DNA of 64,000 bases from Planococcaceae bacterium Storch 2/2-2. GTDB taxonomy: Bacteria; Bacillota; Bacilli; Bacillales_A; Planococcaceae. This document shows positions 18,214 through 26,557 of this stretch, in pieces. The notes below the pieces were generated by a model, which ran no database searches, was not told the origin of the DNA, and was given only the letters and a program-made list of their open reading frames with translations. Where the stretch lies: assembly GCA_009740415.1 (NCBI GenBank), contig WOYE01000009.1:992001-1056000 (forward strand), written 5' to 3'. Position 1 is the first letter of the stretch, and the number at the start of each line of letters is the position of its first letter. The position numbers and the translations under genes were made by a program.

Positions 18214-18361
18214 ACTGTACTTTCACCTCTTCCAACCGCTCTTTTTTCAAGACGAGTTGCTTTTGCAACGTTGTGACACTCGGGATGCATGTCGTCATGA
18301 AAAAGAAAACGAGCAAAAGCGCAATGATTGCTTCCCAAGCGATCCAACCTCGTTCATTCAT
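18185..18361 (-). CDS. comGE: ComGE-like competence minor pseudopilin
   Basis: 58-residue minor pseudopilin in the comGE position. Leader MNERG followed by WIAWEAIIALLLVFFFMTT, with the +5 glutamate and a hydrophobic helix; then a short coiled-coil tail (LQKQLVLKKERLEEVKVQY). The start ATG at 18361 overlaps the last codons of comGD (TGA at 18354-18356); a longer in-frame version would begin far inside comGD. Translation is therefore probably coupled. Sequence identity is weak in this family, so order and prepilin motif carry the call. Confidence 0.75.
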   Translation of the reverse strand: MNERGWIAWEAIIALLLVFFFMTTCIPSVTTLQKQLVLKKERLEEVKVQYANTVRHAR

Positions 18362-18800
18362 CGACGTAAACAATGTGCATCCTCCCCCTTTCGATTTGAA
18401 ATCGAACGTCGACTCGCCCTCGTTCTGTCTCAAAAACGAACGTTCGAAACGAACGGATATTTCCTGACGGTAAAAAAGTGACCGTCCGTGATAAATTGTC
18501 TCTCGAAAAAGTAACAGTCGGCGACAATGTCCGCTCCGAACGTTTCTCCCCGTCTTCTAATAACAAAAGACGTCGTCGACCATCGAATACTAATTGCTGT
18601 GTTTTTTTCGTCGTCATCGCGCGCGACTGCAACTCGTACACCGTTGCACGAAGCAATTCCAACTCTTCTCGTTCGGTCGTACCGAATGTCGTCGTCAAAA
18701 ACGGATACGTTAAAAAAAGAAAAATGGAAAAGATGACGAGGACGAGCATCGTTTCAACGAACGTAAACCCATCACTTCGGTTGAGCAACGACTTGACCAT
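18354..18800 (-). CDS. comGD: Competence pseudopilin ComGD
   Basis: Minor pseudopilin, 148 residues, GspH-like. Leader ends at SDG, followed by FTFVETMLVLVIFSIFLFL with the +5 glutamate and the membrane helix (about residues 11-30). The C-terminal domain contains ELQSRAMTTKKTQQLVFDG and repeated VTF strands, typical for ComGD. The start lies 29 nt inside the end of comGC, so the two are coupled. Confidence 0.87.
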   Translation of the reverse strand: MVKSLLNRSDGFTFVETMLVLVIFSIFLFLTYPFLTTTFGTTEREELELLRATVYELQSRAMTTKKTQQLVFDGRRRLLLLEDGEKRSERTLSPTVTFSRDNLSRTVTFLPSGNIRSFRTFVFETERGRVDVRFQIERGRMHIVYVDE

Positions 18801-19071
18801 TTTTCAACGTGAAGCGCGTCCCGTCAGGACAACTAGCATCTTGATCAATGTACCCTTCTTTTTCTAACACTCGAATAGAAGCCGGGCGTTCATGATGATC
18901 CACTTTGTACGCTTCAACCGCTCCTTCTAACATTTTTTCATAGCCGCGACACGCCTTATCGTCGATCGACGTCGAATGTTTTAAAACGTTCGGCACCGTA
19001 ATTAAAATGAGTACAGCGATGACGAGTAAGACGAGCATCACTTCGACGAGTGTAAATCCTTTTTCTTTCAT
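18772..19071 (-). CDS. comGC: Major competence pseudopilin ComGC
   Basis: Main pilin of the DNA-uptake pseudopilus. 99 residues. A very short leader MKEKG is followed by FTLVEVMLVLLVIAVLILI, the classical N-methylated prepilin site with +5 glutamate. The soluble part has DDKACRGYEKMLEGAVEAY and YIDQDASCPDGTRF, with the two cysteines that form the intramolecular disulfide in ComGC. The start at 19071 is set by GGAGG 6 nt upstream; the in-frame start 18 nt earlier lies on comGB and would lengthen the leader. Confidence 0.93.
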   Translation of the reverse strand: MKEKGFTLVEVMLVLLVIAVLILITVPNVLKHSTSIDDKACRGYEKMLEGAVEAYKVDHHERPASIRVLEKEGYIDQDASCPDGTRFTLKNGQVVAQPK

Positions 19072-19081
19072 ACCGATCCTC

Positions 19082-20143
19082 CTACTCAATCAAATGTAAT
19101 GTGTCATACATCGGTAATAGTACAGACAAATAAGCGATGACGACGCCGATTCCGATCAACCCGAACAAAATCGGTTGCACCCATTGAATCGACCGTTCGA
19201 TCCGATCCGTCGTTGCACGTTCTAATACGTGGGCATACAAAAGCAGCTCGCGATCGAGCAATCCTTTCAACGCTCCTTGTTCTACGAACGAAGCGAGTTT
19301 TCGGTCCACGTACGGCTCCATTTTCAAACTATCTTGTAGAGGGACCCCTTCTTTTAACTGCTCATACGCCCGCTTAGAAACTCGTTGAATGTATAGGTTC
19401 GTCGACTGTTCTGCTAAATGAGCGAGCGCTTCACGAACAGTAACGTTCGCTTGCAATAAATGACCGAGTTCTAAAGCGAAGGAACGAGTGACCGCAATTC
19501 GCACGAACCGCGCGACAGGTGTCCATTGGAAAAGACGGGAAGACGGATCGATCGCCTCATCCCATACGCGACGTTTCATATAAAAAAGAAAGATCACACA
19601 TGCAACGAGTGTACTTAATAAAAGATCGGGTCCTTTTTGAACGATCGTCGTTACAAACGACATCCGTTCATCGGCAGACTGCATCGCATAAACTGCATCC
19701 ATTCGCGGTAAAATGATCCATTTGAACAAAAATAAAATGCCGAGAAAAAAGAGCAATAGAGCGAACGGATACGTTAACAACTTTCTCAATTCGGTTTGAA
19801 ACCGCACCATTTGTTTCGTATGACGGCTCACTTCTAAACAAGCTTGAGCGACATTTCCTGTCTTCTCAGCCGTATATAGCGGCAACAGTTGAACGTTCCG
19901 AAAAGGCAACGTTTCGAAGATCGCAATGAGAGGTGCACCTTCTTGAAATTGCTGTTCAATTTTCTCACTGTAAACACGTGGCTCTTTCACGTGATGGGGG
20001 AGAACGAGTGCGAGCGATTCATTTAATGGATATCCTTCATGCAACAATTGAGCGATTCGCTCAAAAAACAAATCAGGCTCTCGTACGGTGACGTTTCGCA
20101 TCGATAACTTGTTCAAACGCCATCGATTCGACCGTTCGTTCAC
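19082..20143 (-). CDS. comGB: Competence type II/IV secretion platform protein ComGB
   Basis: Polytopic inner-membrane platform (T2SF/GspF family) of the pseudopilus. 353 residues with two T2SF repeats, each ending in a membrane helix pair: LTYPFALLLFFLGILFLFKW near residues 135-155, a second near 185-205, and IQWVQPILFGLIGIGVVIAYLS at the end. Family marks: LPLYTAEKTGNVAQACLEVS and PLQDSLKMEPYVDRKLASFVEQG. The GTG start at 20143 has GGAGG 10 nt upstream and lies 71 nt inside comGA; an internal ATG at 20101 is possible but has no ribosome binding site. Confidence 0.9.
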   Translation of the reverse strand: MNERSNRWRLNKLSMRNVTVREPDLFFERIAQLLHEGYPLNESLALVLPHHVKEPRVYSEKIEQQFQEGAPLIAIFETLPFRNVQLLPLYTAEKTGNVAQACLEVSRHTKQMVRFQTELRKLLTYPFALLLFFLGILFLFKWIILPRMDAVYAMQSADERMSFVTTIVQKGPDLLLSTLVACVIFLFYMKRRVWDEAIDPSSRLFQWTPVARFVRIAVTRSFALELGHLLQANVTVREALAHLAEQSTNLYIQRVSKRAYEQLKEGVPLQDSLKMEPYVDRKLASFVEQGALKGLLDRELLLYAHVLERATTDRIERSIQWVQPILFGLIGIGVVIAYLSVLLPMYDTLHLIE

Positions 20144-21065
20144 GAGCGATCGTCCTCCTTTCGATTTGTTGAAATGCTTCCGTTAGCGAATGTCCACATA
20201 ATAGCGTCAAATGAGGGCGTAAATGATCTCCTTTCTTATGCAACGTTTGGGTCAGCCCACCGAGCATCGTCTGACGTAACAGTTCGAAAGAAATGCCAAA
20301 ATCGAGCATCCGATACAAAATGCCGTCTAAGCTACTTGAGTGAACGGTCGCTAATACGAGGTGACCGGTCAACGCTGCACGGACCGCTGTATGAGCGACT
20401 TTTTCTTCTCGGATTTCACCGAGGACGATGACGTCAGGTACGTGTCGAAGCATCGCTCGCAACCCTTCTTCATAACCGAACTGACGCTGGTCATTCACTT
20501 CGACTTGTAACAAATGAGGCAGCCGACGCTCGATCGGATCTTCAAGCGTCATCACGTGTCGACCATCCGTACGAACGGCGTAGTCTGCCATCGCATACAA
20601 CGTCGTCGTTTTTCCGGTCCCCGTCGCACCGGTGACGAGAAAGAGTCCTTGCTTCGCTCGTAAAATGGAAACGAGCGATTCATACCATTGTTTTTTCCAT
20701 GCGATCCGTTCCAGTGGAATGAGCTGTTCTTGTAACTGAATGCGCAACACCGCACTTTCATGAGGAAATGCCGGCAACGTCGACAATCGCACATTATACG
20801 TTTTCTCGTCGATCGTACGCTCGAACGCACCGCTTTGCGGATACCTACTTTCTGTCACGTCCAACCGAGATAAAAATTTAAAATGAGCGATGAGACGCTT
20901 CCCATACTCGATAGGAAATTGGTCAACCATTCGACGAGTCGCTACCGTTTGGAAATAAATCGTATACTGTTCACCTGCTGGTACGAAATGAACGTCTGAC
21001 GCTCGTTGTTTAATCGCCTCCTTCAACAAGGCGTACGCTTTCTGTTCAATGACTTTTCCTTCCAC
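20073..21065 (-). CDS. comGA: Competence pilus assembly ATPase ComGA
   Basis: GspE-type secretion ATPase that drives assembly of the DNA-uptake pseudopilus. 330 residues, a little shorter than Bacillus ComGA. Walker A LVTGATGTGKTTTLYAM (about residues 135-150), Asp box LEDPIERRLPHLLQVEVN, Walker B region DVIVLGEIREEKVAHTAVRAALTGH and the His box VLATVHSSS. I use the GTG at 21065, which has AAAGGAGGGG 7 nt upstream; longer in-frame starts would include a stretch lying over this site. It is the first gene of the comG operon. I did not find a convincing ComK site in the 290 bp upstream. Confidence 0.94.
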   Translation of the reverse strand: MEGKVIEQKAYALLKEAIKQRASDVHFVPAGEQYTIYFQTVATRRMVDQFPIEYGKRLIAHFKFLSRLDVTESRYPQSGAFERTIDEKTYNVRLSTLPAFPHESAVLRIQLQEQLIPLERIAWKKQWYESLVSILRAKQGLFLVTGATGTGKTTTLYAMADYAVRTDGRHVMTLEDPIERRLPHLLQVEVNDQRQFGYEEGLRAMLRHVPDVIVLGEIREEKVAHTAVRAALTGHLVLATVHSSSLDGILYRMLDFGISFELLRQTMLGGLTQTLHKKGDHLRPHLTLLCGHSLTEAFQQIERRTIARERTVESMAFEQVIDAKRHRTRA

Positions 21066-21277
21066 GTCTTCCCCTCCTTTCACGGACATTATAAAAAAAG
21101 AAATGCTTGAACGAAAGAGGAAGACGGACAATCACTTTTTCCTTCTCTTTTTCAAACGAGAATCTAATTTTCTTTCGTAGAAAAGAAAGCGCCTCGTCAT
21201 TTTTGACATTTGTGAACGAAACCTCTTCATTTTCCGATTGAATTTCACCTTTTACAGAACCTTTCGTCTAAATACAG

Positions 21278-21307
21278 TTTACATCTGATAGATGTATCCT
21301 TTATAAT
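21278..21307 (+). promoter_or_regulatory. Sigma-A promoter of yqgY
   Basis: TTTACA (21278-21283), 18-nt spacer, perfect TATAAT (21302-21307), 50 nt before the start of the DUF2626 gene. Confidence 0.75.
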
Positions 21308-21356
21308 AGATGAGAGCTTATTGTATAATTGCTTGATGTAAGGAGGGACAACGCAT

Positions 21357-21602
21357 ATGGATAACATGTTCAAATTGTTAGGTTTCTGGACAGGAATGTT
21401 CACTGTCATGTTTTATGTCGGTGGCATGATGCCAGCAACGCTTTTATTTGGTGCCAACACAGTATTCTTCATCATGCTCGGTTACTTGAAGTTAACAGAG
21501 CGTATGTACATGTACTTATTCGGAGCATACTTAATGGTGTTCATGATTGGATTCAGTTACTATGCAACGTTTCTTCACGTTCCAGGTTCAGCAGGAGCGT
21601 AA
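21357..21602 (+). CDS. yqgY: DUF2626 small membrane protein YqgY
   Basis: 81-residue membrane protein of the DUF2626 family, function unknown. Three hydrophobic segments: about residues 6-28 (LLGFWTGMFTVMFYVGGMM), 28-45 and 52-75 (YLFGAYLMVFMIGFSYYATF). Strikingly rich in Met and Phe. AAGGAGGG lies 9 nt upstream of ATG 21357. It is monocistronic between its own promoter and a terminator, and next to comG as in Bacillus. Confidence 0.85.
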   Translation: MDNMFKLLGFWTGMFTVMFYVGGMMPATLLFGANTVFFIMLGYLKLTERMYMYLFGAYLMVFMIGFSYYATFLHVPGSAGA

Positions 21603-21616
21603 TAGAGACGTACATA

Positions 21617-21657
21617 AAAAAACAGCCTTCCGCTTACTTAGCGCAGGCTGTTTTTTG
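21617..21657 (+). terminator. Intrinsic terminator after yqgY
   Basis: Arms 21617-21629 and 21646-21657 (ACAGCCT/AGGCTGT) with a 16-nt loop and flanking A- and T-runs, 15 nt after the stop. Confidence 0.92.
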
Positions 21658-21915
21658 ATTTTCCTTCGTATGAAGTCGTTCGATTTCAAATGGTCGGGTG
21701 ACTTAAACGTCGACCTCATTGTCGATCCTTTCTTTTCATAGGCATCACTTTACAAAATCTTCGCCGGACAGCGAGCGCTGAAAATCCGAAGGAACTGTAC
21801 GAAACCTTCAACATCTAACAGACAATCTAAAAAACGTACGTCTTCTCTCTACTTTTTCATTGCAAACGTATGAAAAGAATGCGTACGTTTCATCGTTCTC
21901 ATCCACTTCTACTTT

Positions 21916-22560
21916 TTACGAAAAACCGTTTAAAAATGGGTTGTCTTCTTGTTCCATTTCAAGTGTCGTTAGCGGTCCGTGTCCTGGATAAACGATCGTC
22001 GATTCGTCAAGTTCCATTAGTTTCGTATGAATCGATTCGAGCAGTTGCTCCATACTGCCGCCGACGAGATCCGTTCGGCCGATGCTTTGACGGAATAACA
22101 CGTCGCCGACAAAAGCGACCCCTTCACCTCGTAATACGTACGTCACACTCCCTGGGGAATGACCAGGCGTATGGAGAACGTCGAACGTAAAGGGCCCGAA
22201 TGATAACGGTCCTTCTTCTCGAATCAAATGGTCCGCCGGGCCGTTCACGACGTCAGGAAATTGAGTATATTTCCCCGAACCGTTTAAGCTCGGTGTGTAC
22301 AACCATTCTTCCTCGTTTTCGTGGACGTAAACGGGAATGTTGAACCGATCACGCACAGGGTCAACCGCCCCGATATGATCAAAATGGGCGTGCGTCAATA
22401 AAATAGCAAGCGGTGCAAATCCGTTAGACTCGACGTAACGGATTACCGTTTCCGCTTCTTCACCGGGATCGACGATGACACACTGTTTCGTTTCATCGTG
22501 AGAAACGATGTAACAGTTCGTCTGAATCGGACCGAGTGGAAATGTTTCAATCGTAAGCAT
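21916..22560 (-). CDS. yqgX: Metallo-beta-lactamase fold hydrolase YqgX (glyoxalase II-like)
   Basis: Dinuclear-metal hydrolase of the glyoxalase II-like group; substrate in this subgroup is not settled. 214 residues. Metal-binding signature LTHAHFDHIGAV (HxHxDH, about residues 56-64), third His in LHTPGHSPGSVTYVL, Asp in VAFVGDVLFRQSIGRTD, last His in VYPGHGPLTTL. ATG 22560 has GGAGGG 5 nt upstream. No signal peptide, so cytosolic. The 258 bp downstream to yqgY hold no gene that I can support. Confidence 0.9.
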   Translation of the reverse strand: MLTIETFPLGPIQTNCYIVSHDETKQCVIVDPGEEAETVIRYVESNGFAPLAILLTHAHFDHIGAVDPVRDRFNIPVYVHENEEEWLYTPSLNGSGKYTQFPDVVNGPADHLIREEGPLSFGPFTFDVLHTPGHSPGSVTYVLRGEGVAFVGDVLFRQSIGRTDLVGGSMEQLLESIHTKLMELDESTIVYPGHGPLTTLEMEQEDNPFLNGFS

Positions 22561-22630
22561 AGTATCCCTCCTTTTGACATCGTACGGAAAATGAGCGCAA
22601 AGTGCAACGACTTCGACGATAAAAATAAAC

Positions 22631-22659
22631 TCGACAAAAATGTAAAAGACAAGTACAAT
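22631..22659 (+). promoter_or_regulatory. Candidate sigma-A promoter of yqgW
   Basis: TCGACA (22631-22636), 17-nt spacer, TACAAT (22654-22659), in the divergent gap between yqgX and yqgW. Confidence 0.55.
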
Positions 22660-22721
22660 AGAAGAGGAATATTGCTATTAAGGCATTCATTTTTCTTAAG
22701 CGTCGAAAGGAGTGTCGAAAG

Positions 22722-22898
22722 ATGAACTGGTTAGTTGTTATTTTCGGACTAGTAGGTATTTTATCAGTTGTAGGAACCGTTCAAGGATTCAAAGAACGTA
22801 ACGTGCTCAGCATCATTTTCAACGTAGCGAGCGTTGTCGTTTTCGGTGGATTCACGATCTTAACGGTCATCTATCAAGGTTACCCACCAACTTTATAA
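22722..22898 (+). CDS. yqgW: DUF2759 small membrane protein YqgW
   Basis: 58-residue protein, translated by me from position 22722 to the TAA at 22896-22898. It begins MNWLVVIFGLVGILSVVGTV, then [20 protein letters not shown], then FGGFTILTVIYQGYPPTL: two membrane helices joined by a short charged loop. It matches the DUF2759 pattern and the yqgW position between yqgX and yqgU in Bacillus. AAAGGAG lies 9 nt upstream, a promoter lies before that, and a strong terminator follows. Function unknown. Confidence 0.85.
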   Translation: MNWLVVIFGLVGILSVVGTVQGFKERNVLSIIFNVASVVVFGGFTILTVIYQGYPPTL

Positions 22899-22902
22899 GA
22901 CG

Positions 22903-22935
22903 AAAAAACGGACGAGTCTTTCGTCCGTTTTTTTT
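22903..22935 (+). terminator. Intrinsic terminator after yqgW
   Basis: Stem of AAAAAACGGACGA against TCGTCCGTTTTTT with a 5-nt loop, 4 nt after the yqgW stop. The A-run on the opposite side means it can also stop the minus-strand yqgU transcript. Confidence 0.92.
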
Positions 22936-22956
22936 ATGTTCTTTTTTTCCTATTTA

Positions 22957-23976
22957 TCATTCACTCGTCCACGTCCGTTCGCCATCTGGACTCCATACGC
23001 GCTCGTACGACGCTCCGGCTAAGCAATGGAGCGGTCGGCTCGCGCAATGTACCTTCATTTGCAACGCCCAATCGTCCGCAAGTTGCTGCTCTCCTTCATT
23101 CGTCACGAGAATGAGCTCGTACGAAGCGTCTTCTTCTTCCAAGGCATGAGGTTCATGTGCACGAATCGCTACCCATCCTTCTTCCACTTTTTCAAACGGT
23201 AAGACGAACGGTTCACCAAAGCTTGTGACGAGCGGCGACGTCCACGCTCGCTCCTCGTTTACGTAATAGACGAATTCATCACGTTCTACGACGACATCGA
23301 CACGATCGCTCCCTTTGACGACCGTGTCCAAAATAGGACGTTTCGATAAAGGCATCACTCGTTCTTCTTCTCGATCGTATCGTAAAAGAGTCGTTTCTTC
23401 TCCGACTTGTCGTTCCGATATACCGATCAGCTCGTCACCGTCCCATTTCGGAAATGGAAACGGAGATCCGATAAATTTCGTAAATCGTTCGTCCCCGTCG
23501 TATACAAATACGTCATACGTCCAATCGCTTGAAAAAAGAGTAAATGCGAGACGTAACGGATCTGACGGATGGGGAGCGACGTACACTTCACTCGCTTCGA
23601 TCGGCACGTGTCGTTCGACACGACCTTCTTCGTCGACGAGTTGCAATTGCTCCTCGCCTTCCCGTGCAATATGGACGACGTAATGAGAACGGAGCGGATG
23701 AATCCACGCTTCGACGATCGGATCTTCCGTTTCATAGACGAGACGCTTCGTTCCTTTTCGAATGTTCGCTTCAATTAACTGGAAGCGATCTTCTTTTTCG
23801 GTAACGTAAGCGAGCGACTCGTTCGAAACGAACCCGAGCAACCGACCGATCGATTCGGCCGTTTCATCGATCGGCTCAATCGTTAATGGGATCGCTTCTT
23901 TCTTTTCTTTCGACTCCCCACTACATCCGACAAGTGCGATGAGTAGGACGAGTAGAATGATGGATCGCTTCCACAT
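22957..23976 (-). CDS. yqgU: Lipoprotein YqgU
   Basis: 339-residue secreted lipoprotein. The signal peptide (about residues 3-18, basic MWKRS then a hydrophobic core) ends in the lipobox LVGC, so Cys about residue 18 should be lipid-modified and the protein held on the outer face of the membrane. The rest is acidic, with repeated strand patterns (for example DPIVEAWIHPLRSHYVVHI, YDVFVYDGDERFTKF) that suggest a beta-propeller, consistent with YqgU. I start at ATG 23976, with GGAGG 7 nt upstream, instead of the in-frame start 21 nt earlier. Function unknown. Confidence 0.82.
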   Translation of the reverse strand: MWKRSIILLVLLIALVGCSGESKEKKEAIPLTIEPIDETAESIGRLLGFVSNESLAYVTEKEDRFQLIEANIRKGTKRLVYETEDPIVEAWIHPLRSHYVVHIAREGEEQLQLVDEEGRVERHVPIEASEVYVAPHPSDPLRLAFTLFSSDWTYDVFVYDGDERFTKFIGSPFPFPKWDGDELIGISERQVGEETTLLRYDREEERVMPLSKRPILDTVVKGSDRVDVVVERDEFVYYVNEERAWTSPLVTSFGEPFVLPFEKVEEGWVAIRAHEPHALEEEDASYELILVTNEGEQQLADDWALQMKVHCASRPLHCLAGASYERVWSPDGERTWTSE

Positions 23977-24212
23977 GCGACATCCTCCTTTGTTCATTTA
24001 CTTTCAACAGTTTAATCACGAATCGTTACACTTCTATCGTTCGACTATTTTCTCACTATCCCAAATATGAGATCACGCGAAAAACGTACGTCTTTTCTAC
24101 AGATCATTCCGCTTCGATCGGCAAACGATAGCAAGAGAGCGAGCTTCACCGCTGGCCTCTCAACCGGAAAGAACGGTGCAACGATTTCATTCGATCTATA
24201 TCGCTCGTTTTA

Positions 24213-24249
24213 CAAAAAAAGTGTGCACGGGTCATCCCGCGCACACTTT
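24213..24249 (-). terminator. Intrinsic terminator after the LtaS-type gene
   Basis: Outer stem GTGTGC (24221-24226) with GCACAC (24241-24246) and an inner CGGG/CCCG, followed on the minus strand by seven U. It ends at the synthase stop codon. The 230 bp from here to yqgU hold no supported gene. Confidence 0.9.
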
Positions 24250-24251
24250 GA

Positions 24252-26189
24252 TCAATCCGCTTGTTTCAACTCTGTTTTTCGTTCGCCGTCCTTCATTTCA
24301 AGCTCGGCCGGTCGCTCTTCAATATCTTCTTTGAATCGCAACAAGTCACCGTTAATGACGGCTTCTGAATAATCCAATTCTTGCGTCGCTCGCTCGATGT
24401 ACGGCTCACATAACGATTGGTCCGTCTTCTCTCCGGTATGGACGTCATAGCAAACATCTTGCGTATAAACGACTTCCGGTGTAACAAATCGTCCGTCACG
24501 GAAAATGACGAATGGATCGTGATCTTTTGAGAAAATGTCCGTACCGAACTGCAAGTCATTACGTGTTTCAATACCGAGCAAGTGAAGAACCGTCGGACGA
24601 ATGTCTAACTGTCCTGCGAGTTGATCACGTACTTCACCTTTTCCATATCCCGGAATGTGGATGAAAAGGGGTACTTTTTGTAACACCGCATTGTCGAACG
24701 GTGTAATTTCTTTGTCTAAGTACATGCCCATCGCTTTATTATGGTTTTCAGAAATTCCGTAATGGTCTCCGTATAAAACGATGATGGAATTGTCATACAA
24801 TCCTCTTTCTTTCAACTCGTCAAAAAATACTTTGATCGCTTCATCCATGTAACGAACCGTTTGGAAATATCCGTTCAACGTACGTGAGTTCGAATCGTAC
24901 GGTGGAATGAACATATCTTCTTCATCCAACGTGAACGGGTGGTGGTTCGTCAACGTAATCATCCGCGTCGCGAACGGCTGTGGCAACTCTTCCATAATCG
25001 CTGCCGACTGCTCGAGGAATGGAATATCTTTCATTCCCCAGTTCACCGCGTCCCCTTCGCCAATTTCATAACTTTCTACGTCATAAAAATGTTCAACGTC
25101 GAGCGCACGGTACATAATGTCTCGGTTCCAGAAACTTCGGTTGTTCGGGTGCATCACGTTCGTAAAGTATCCGTTGTCGCGCAAGCGGCTCGATAACGAT
25201 TTGTACGTATTTCCACTATGTGTGAAAAAGACCGCGCTGCCGTCACGAGGGAATAAAGAGTTTTCCACGATGAACTCCGAATCCGACGTCTTTCCTAATC
25301 CCGTTTGATGGTAAAAGTTCGGGAAGTAAATCGTATCTTCACTTTCCGATAACTCATTTAAAAACGGTGTGACGACGTGTCCGTTCATCTCATTGTGCAT
25401 GACGAACGTTTGAAGCGATTCAAGCGTTACTAAAATGACGTTGCGCCCTTTCGCAATACCGAACATTTCTTCATCCGGTTCCGCGTAGTTCGCTTTCGCA
25501 TAGTTATCAATTTCTACGAGTTCACTGCCATCCGCGAGTACACGTTGTGCATGTGACTTCGACTGTAAAAAGATATCGTATAAATGGTAGTTGTACGCTC
25601 CGATATTTTTCACGAGTAATTCACGGTCAAAACTACGCGACAACAGTTGTGGTCGCTGAGCTTCCGCCATCGCTAAGTTCACCATGAGAAGCGTTGCACT
25701 CATGACGAAATACAATTTTCGACCAATTTTTTGTGTCGATGCATCGACGGTCTGTTCTTTCACTTTCGGTAAAAACTTCATCGCTGCATAAATAATGAAG
25801 ACGTCTGTGAAGAAAAATAAGTCAGTCCCATTCATACTAGCGAACGTCGATGACGATAAATCTTTAAAGTTGCTCGTTTGGAACAACAAAGGCAATGTAA
25901 TAAAGTCATTGAAAAATCGATAAAATACAGCATTCGCAAACATAATAACCGATGTTACGATACTGACCGTTAAAATGTAACGGTTTTTACGTTTCGGTGT
26001 TTTAATAAATAAAGCAATCCCGTACACGAACAATAAAAAGCTTAACGGGTTTAAAAATAAAATAAACTGTTGCATTGCGTTATCAATTTTCAAATTGAAA
26101 CTCGTCACGTAACTAAAATACGTCGTTAACCACGTTGCGACGACCGCAATGATGAGGACGGAATGCTTTTTCCATTGAAAGCGTTGCAT
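24252..26189 (-). CDS. yqgS: Lipoteichoic acid synthase family protein (LtaS/YqgS)
   Basis: Polymerises glycerol phosphate from phosphatidylglycerol, or primes such chains, on the outside of the membrane. 645 residues: five membrane helices in the first about 190 residues, a linker with AMAEAQ-type signal-peptidase sites, then an extracellular sulfatase-fold domain. Catalytic features: VTLESLQTF (metal Glu), the nucleophile Thr in GLGKTSDSEF, LTNHHPF, and the metal-binding VLYGDHYGISENH. Position next to yqgQ and yqgU matches Bacillus yqgS, one of several LtaS paralogues, so a primary or accessory synthase cannot be told apart here. It has a low-complexity acidic C-terminal tail. Confidence 0.93.
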   Translation of the reverse strand: MQRFQWKKHSVLIIAVVATWLTTYFSYVTSFNLKIDNAMQQFILFLNPLSFLLFVYGIALFIKTPKRKNRYILTVSIVTSVIMFANAVFYRFFNDFITLPLLFQTSNFKDLSSSTFASMNGTDLFFFTDVFIIYAAMKFLPKVKEQTVDASTQKIGRKLYFVMSATLLMVNLAMAEAQRPQLLSRSFDRELLVKNIGAYNYHLYDIFLQSKSHAQRVLADGSELVEIDNYAKANYAEPDEEMFGIAKGRNVILVTLESLQTFVMHNEMNGHVVTPFLNELSESEDTIYFPNFYHQTGLGKTSDSEFIVENSLFPRDGSAVFFTHSGNTYKSLSSRLRDNGYFTNVMHPNNRSFWNRDIMYRALDVEHFYDVESYEIGEGDAVNWGMKDIPFLEQSAAIMEELPQPFATRMITLTNHHPFTLDEEDMFIPPYDSNSRTLNGYFQTVRYMDEAIKVFFDELKERGLYDNSIIVLYGDHYGISENHNKAMGMYLDKEITPFDNAVLQKVPLFIHIPGYGKGEVRDQLAGQLDIRPTVLHLLGIETRNDLQFGTDIFSKDHDPFVIFRDGRFVTPEVVYTQDVCYDVHTGEKTDQSLCEPYIERATQELDYSEAVINGDLLRFKEDIEERPAELEMKDGERKTELKQAD

Positions 26190-26332
26190 TCGATCTCTTC
26201 CTTTCTCATCGAATCTCTTTATTTCAATTTTTTGTTCTCGTTGTATTGTATGAACGTTTACAAATTTTACACGTTCTTCATACTACTATATACGATTGAG
26301 AGCTAAAAAAGTTCCAAAATGCTCGTCTTTTC

Positions 26333-26557
26333 TTAACTTTTCCACTCTTTTTCTTCCCGGACTCGTTTTTTTACGAGCAAAACCGCTTGCAAATACGTCG
26401 CTTGATCGATCATCTCGTTATCTCTTAACTCGGCGAGCTCCATTTCTATGAGCAGCGCATCCGCTTCGAGGTCTCCCGTATAGACGAACGTGTTATATTT
26501 TCGAAGCAACTGCAATACATCATAATAGGAAGTGAATTTTTGTTTCGGATGGATCAT
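26333..26557 (-). CDS. yqgQ: DUF910 family protein YqgQ
   Basis: 74-residue helical cytosolic protein of the DUF910/YqgQ family, proposed to bind single-stranded nucleic acid, function unknown. Typical segments: SYYDVLQLLRKYNTFVYTG, DLEADALLIEMELAELRDN and YLQAVLLVKKRVREEK. The ATG at 26557 overlaps the stop of the upstream cyclo-ligase gene (ATGA). In Bacillus the rhomboid protease gene gluP precedes and glucokinase glcK follows yqgQ; neither is present here. Confidence 0.9.
   Translation of the reverse strand: MIHPKQKFTSYYDVLQLLRKYNTFVYTGDLEADALLIEMELAELRDNEMIDQATYLQAVLLVKKRVREEKEWKS

Noticed and set aside
21066-21277. ComK boxes upstream of comGA
   Set aside because: Only one AAAA-N5-TTTT-like half with a mismatch is visible; no properly spaced pair, so not claimed.
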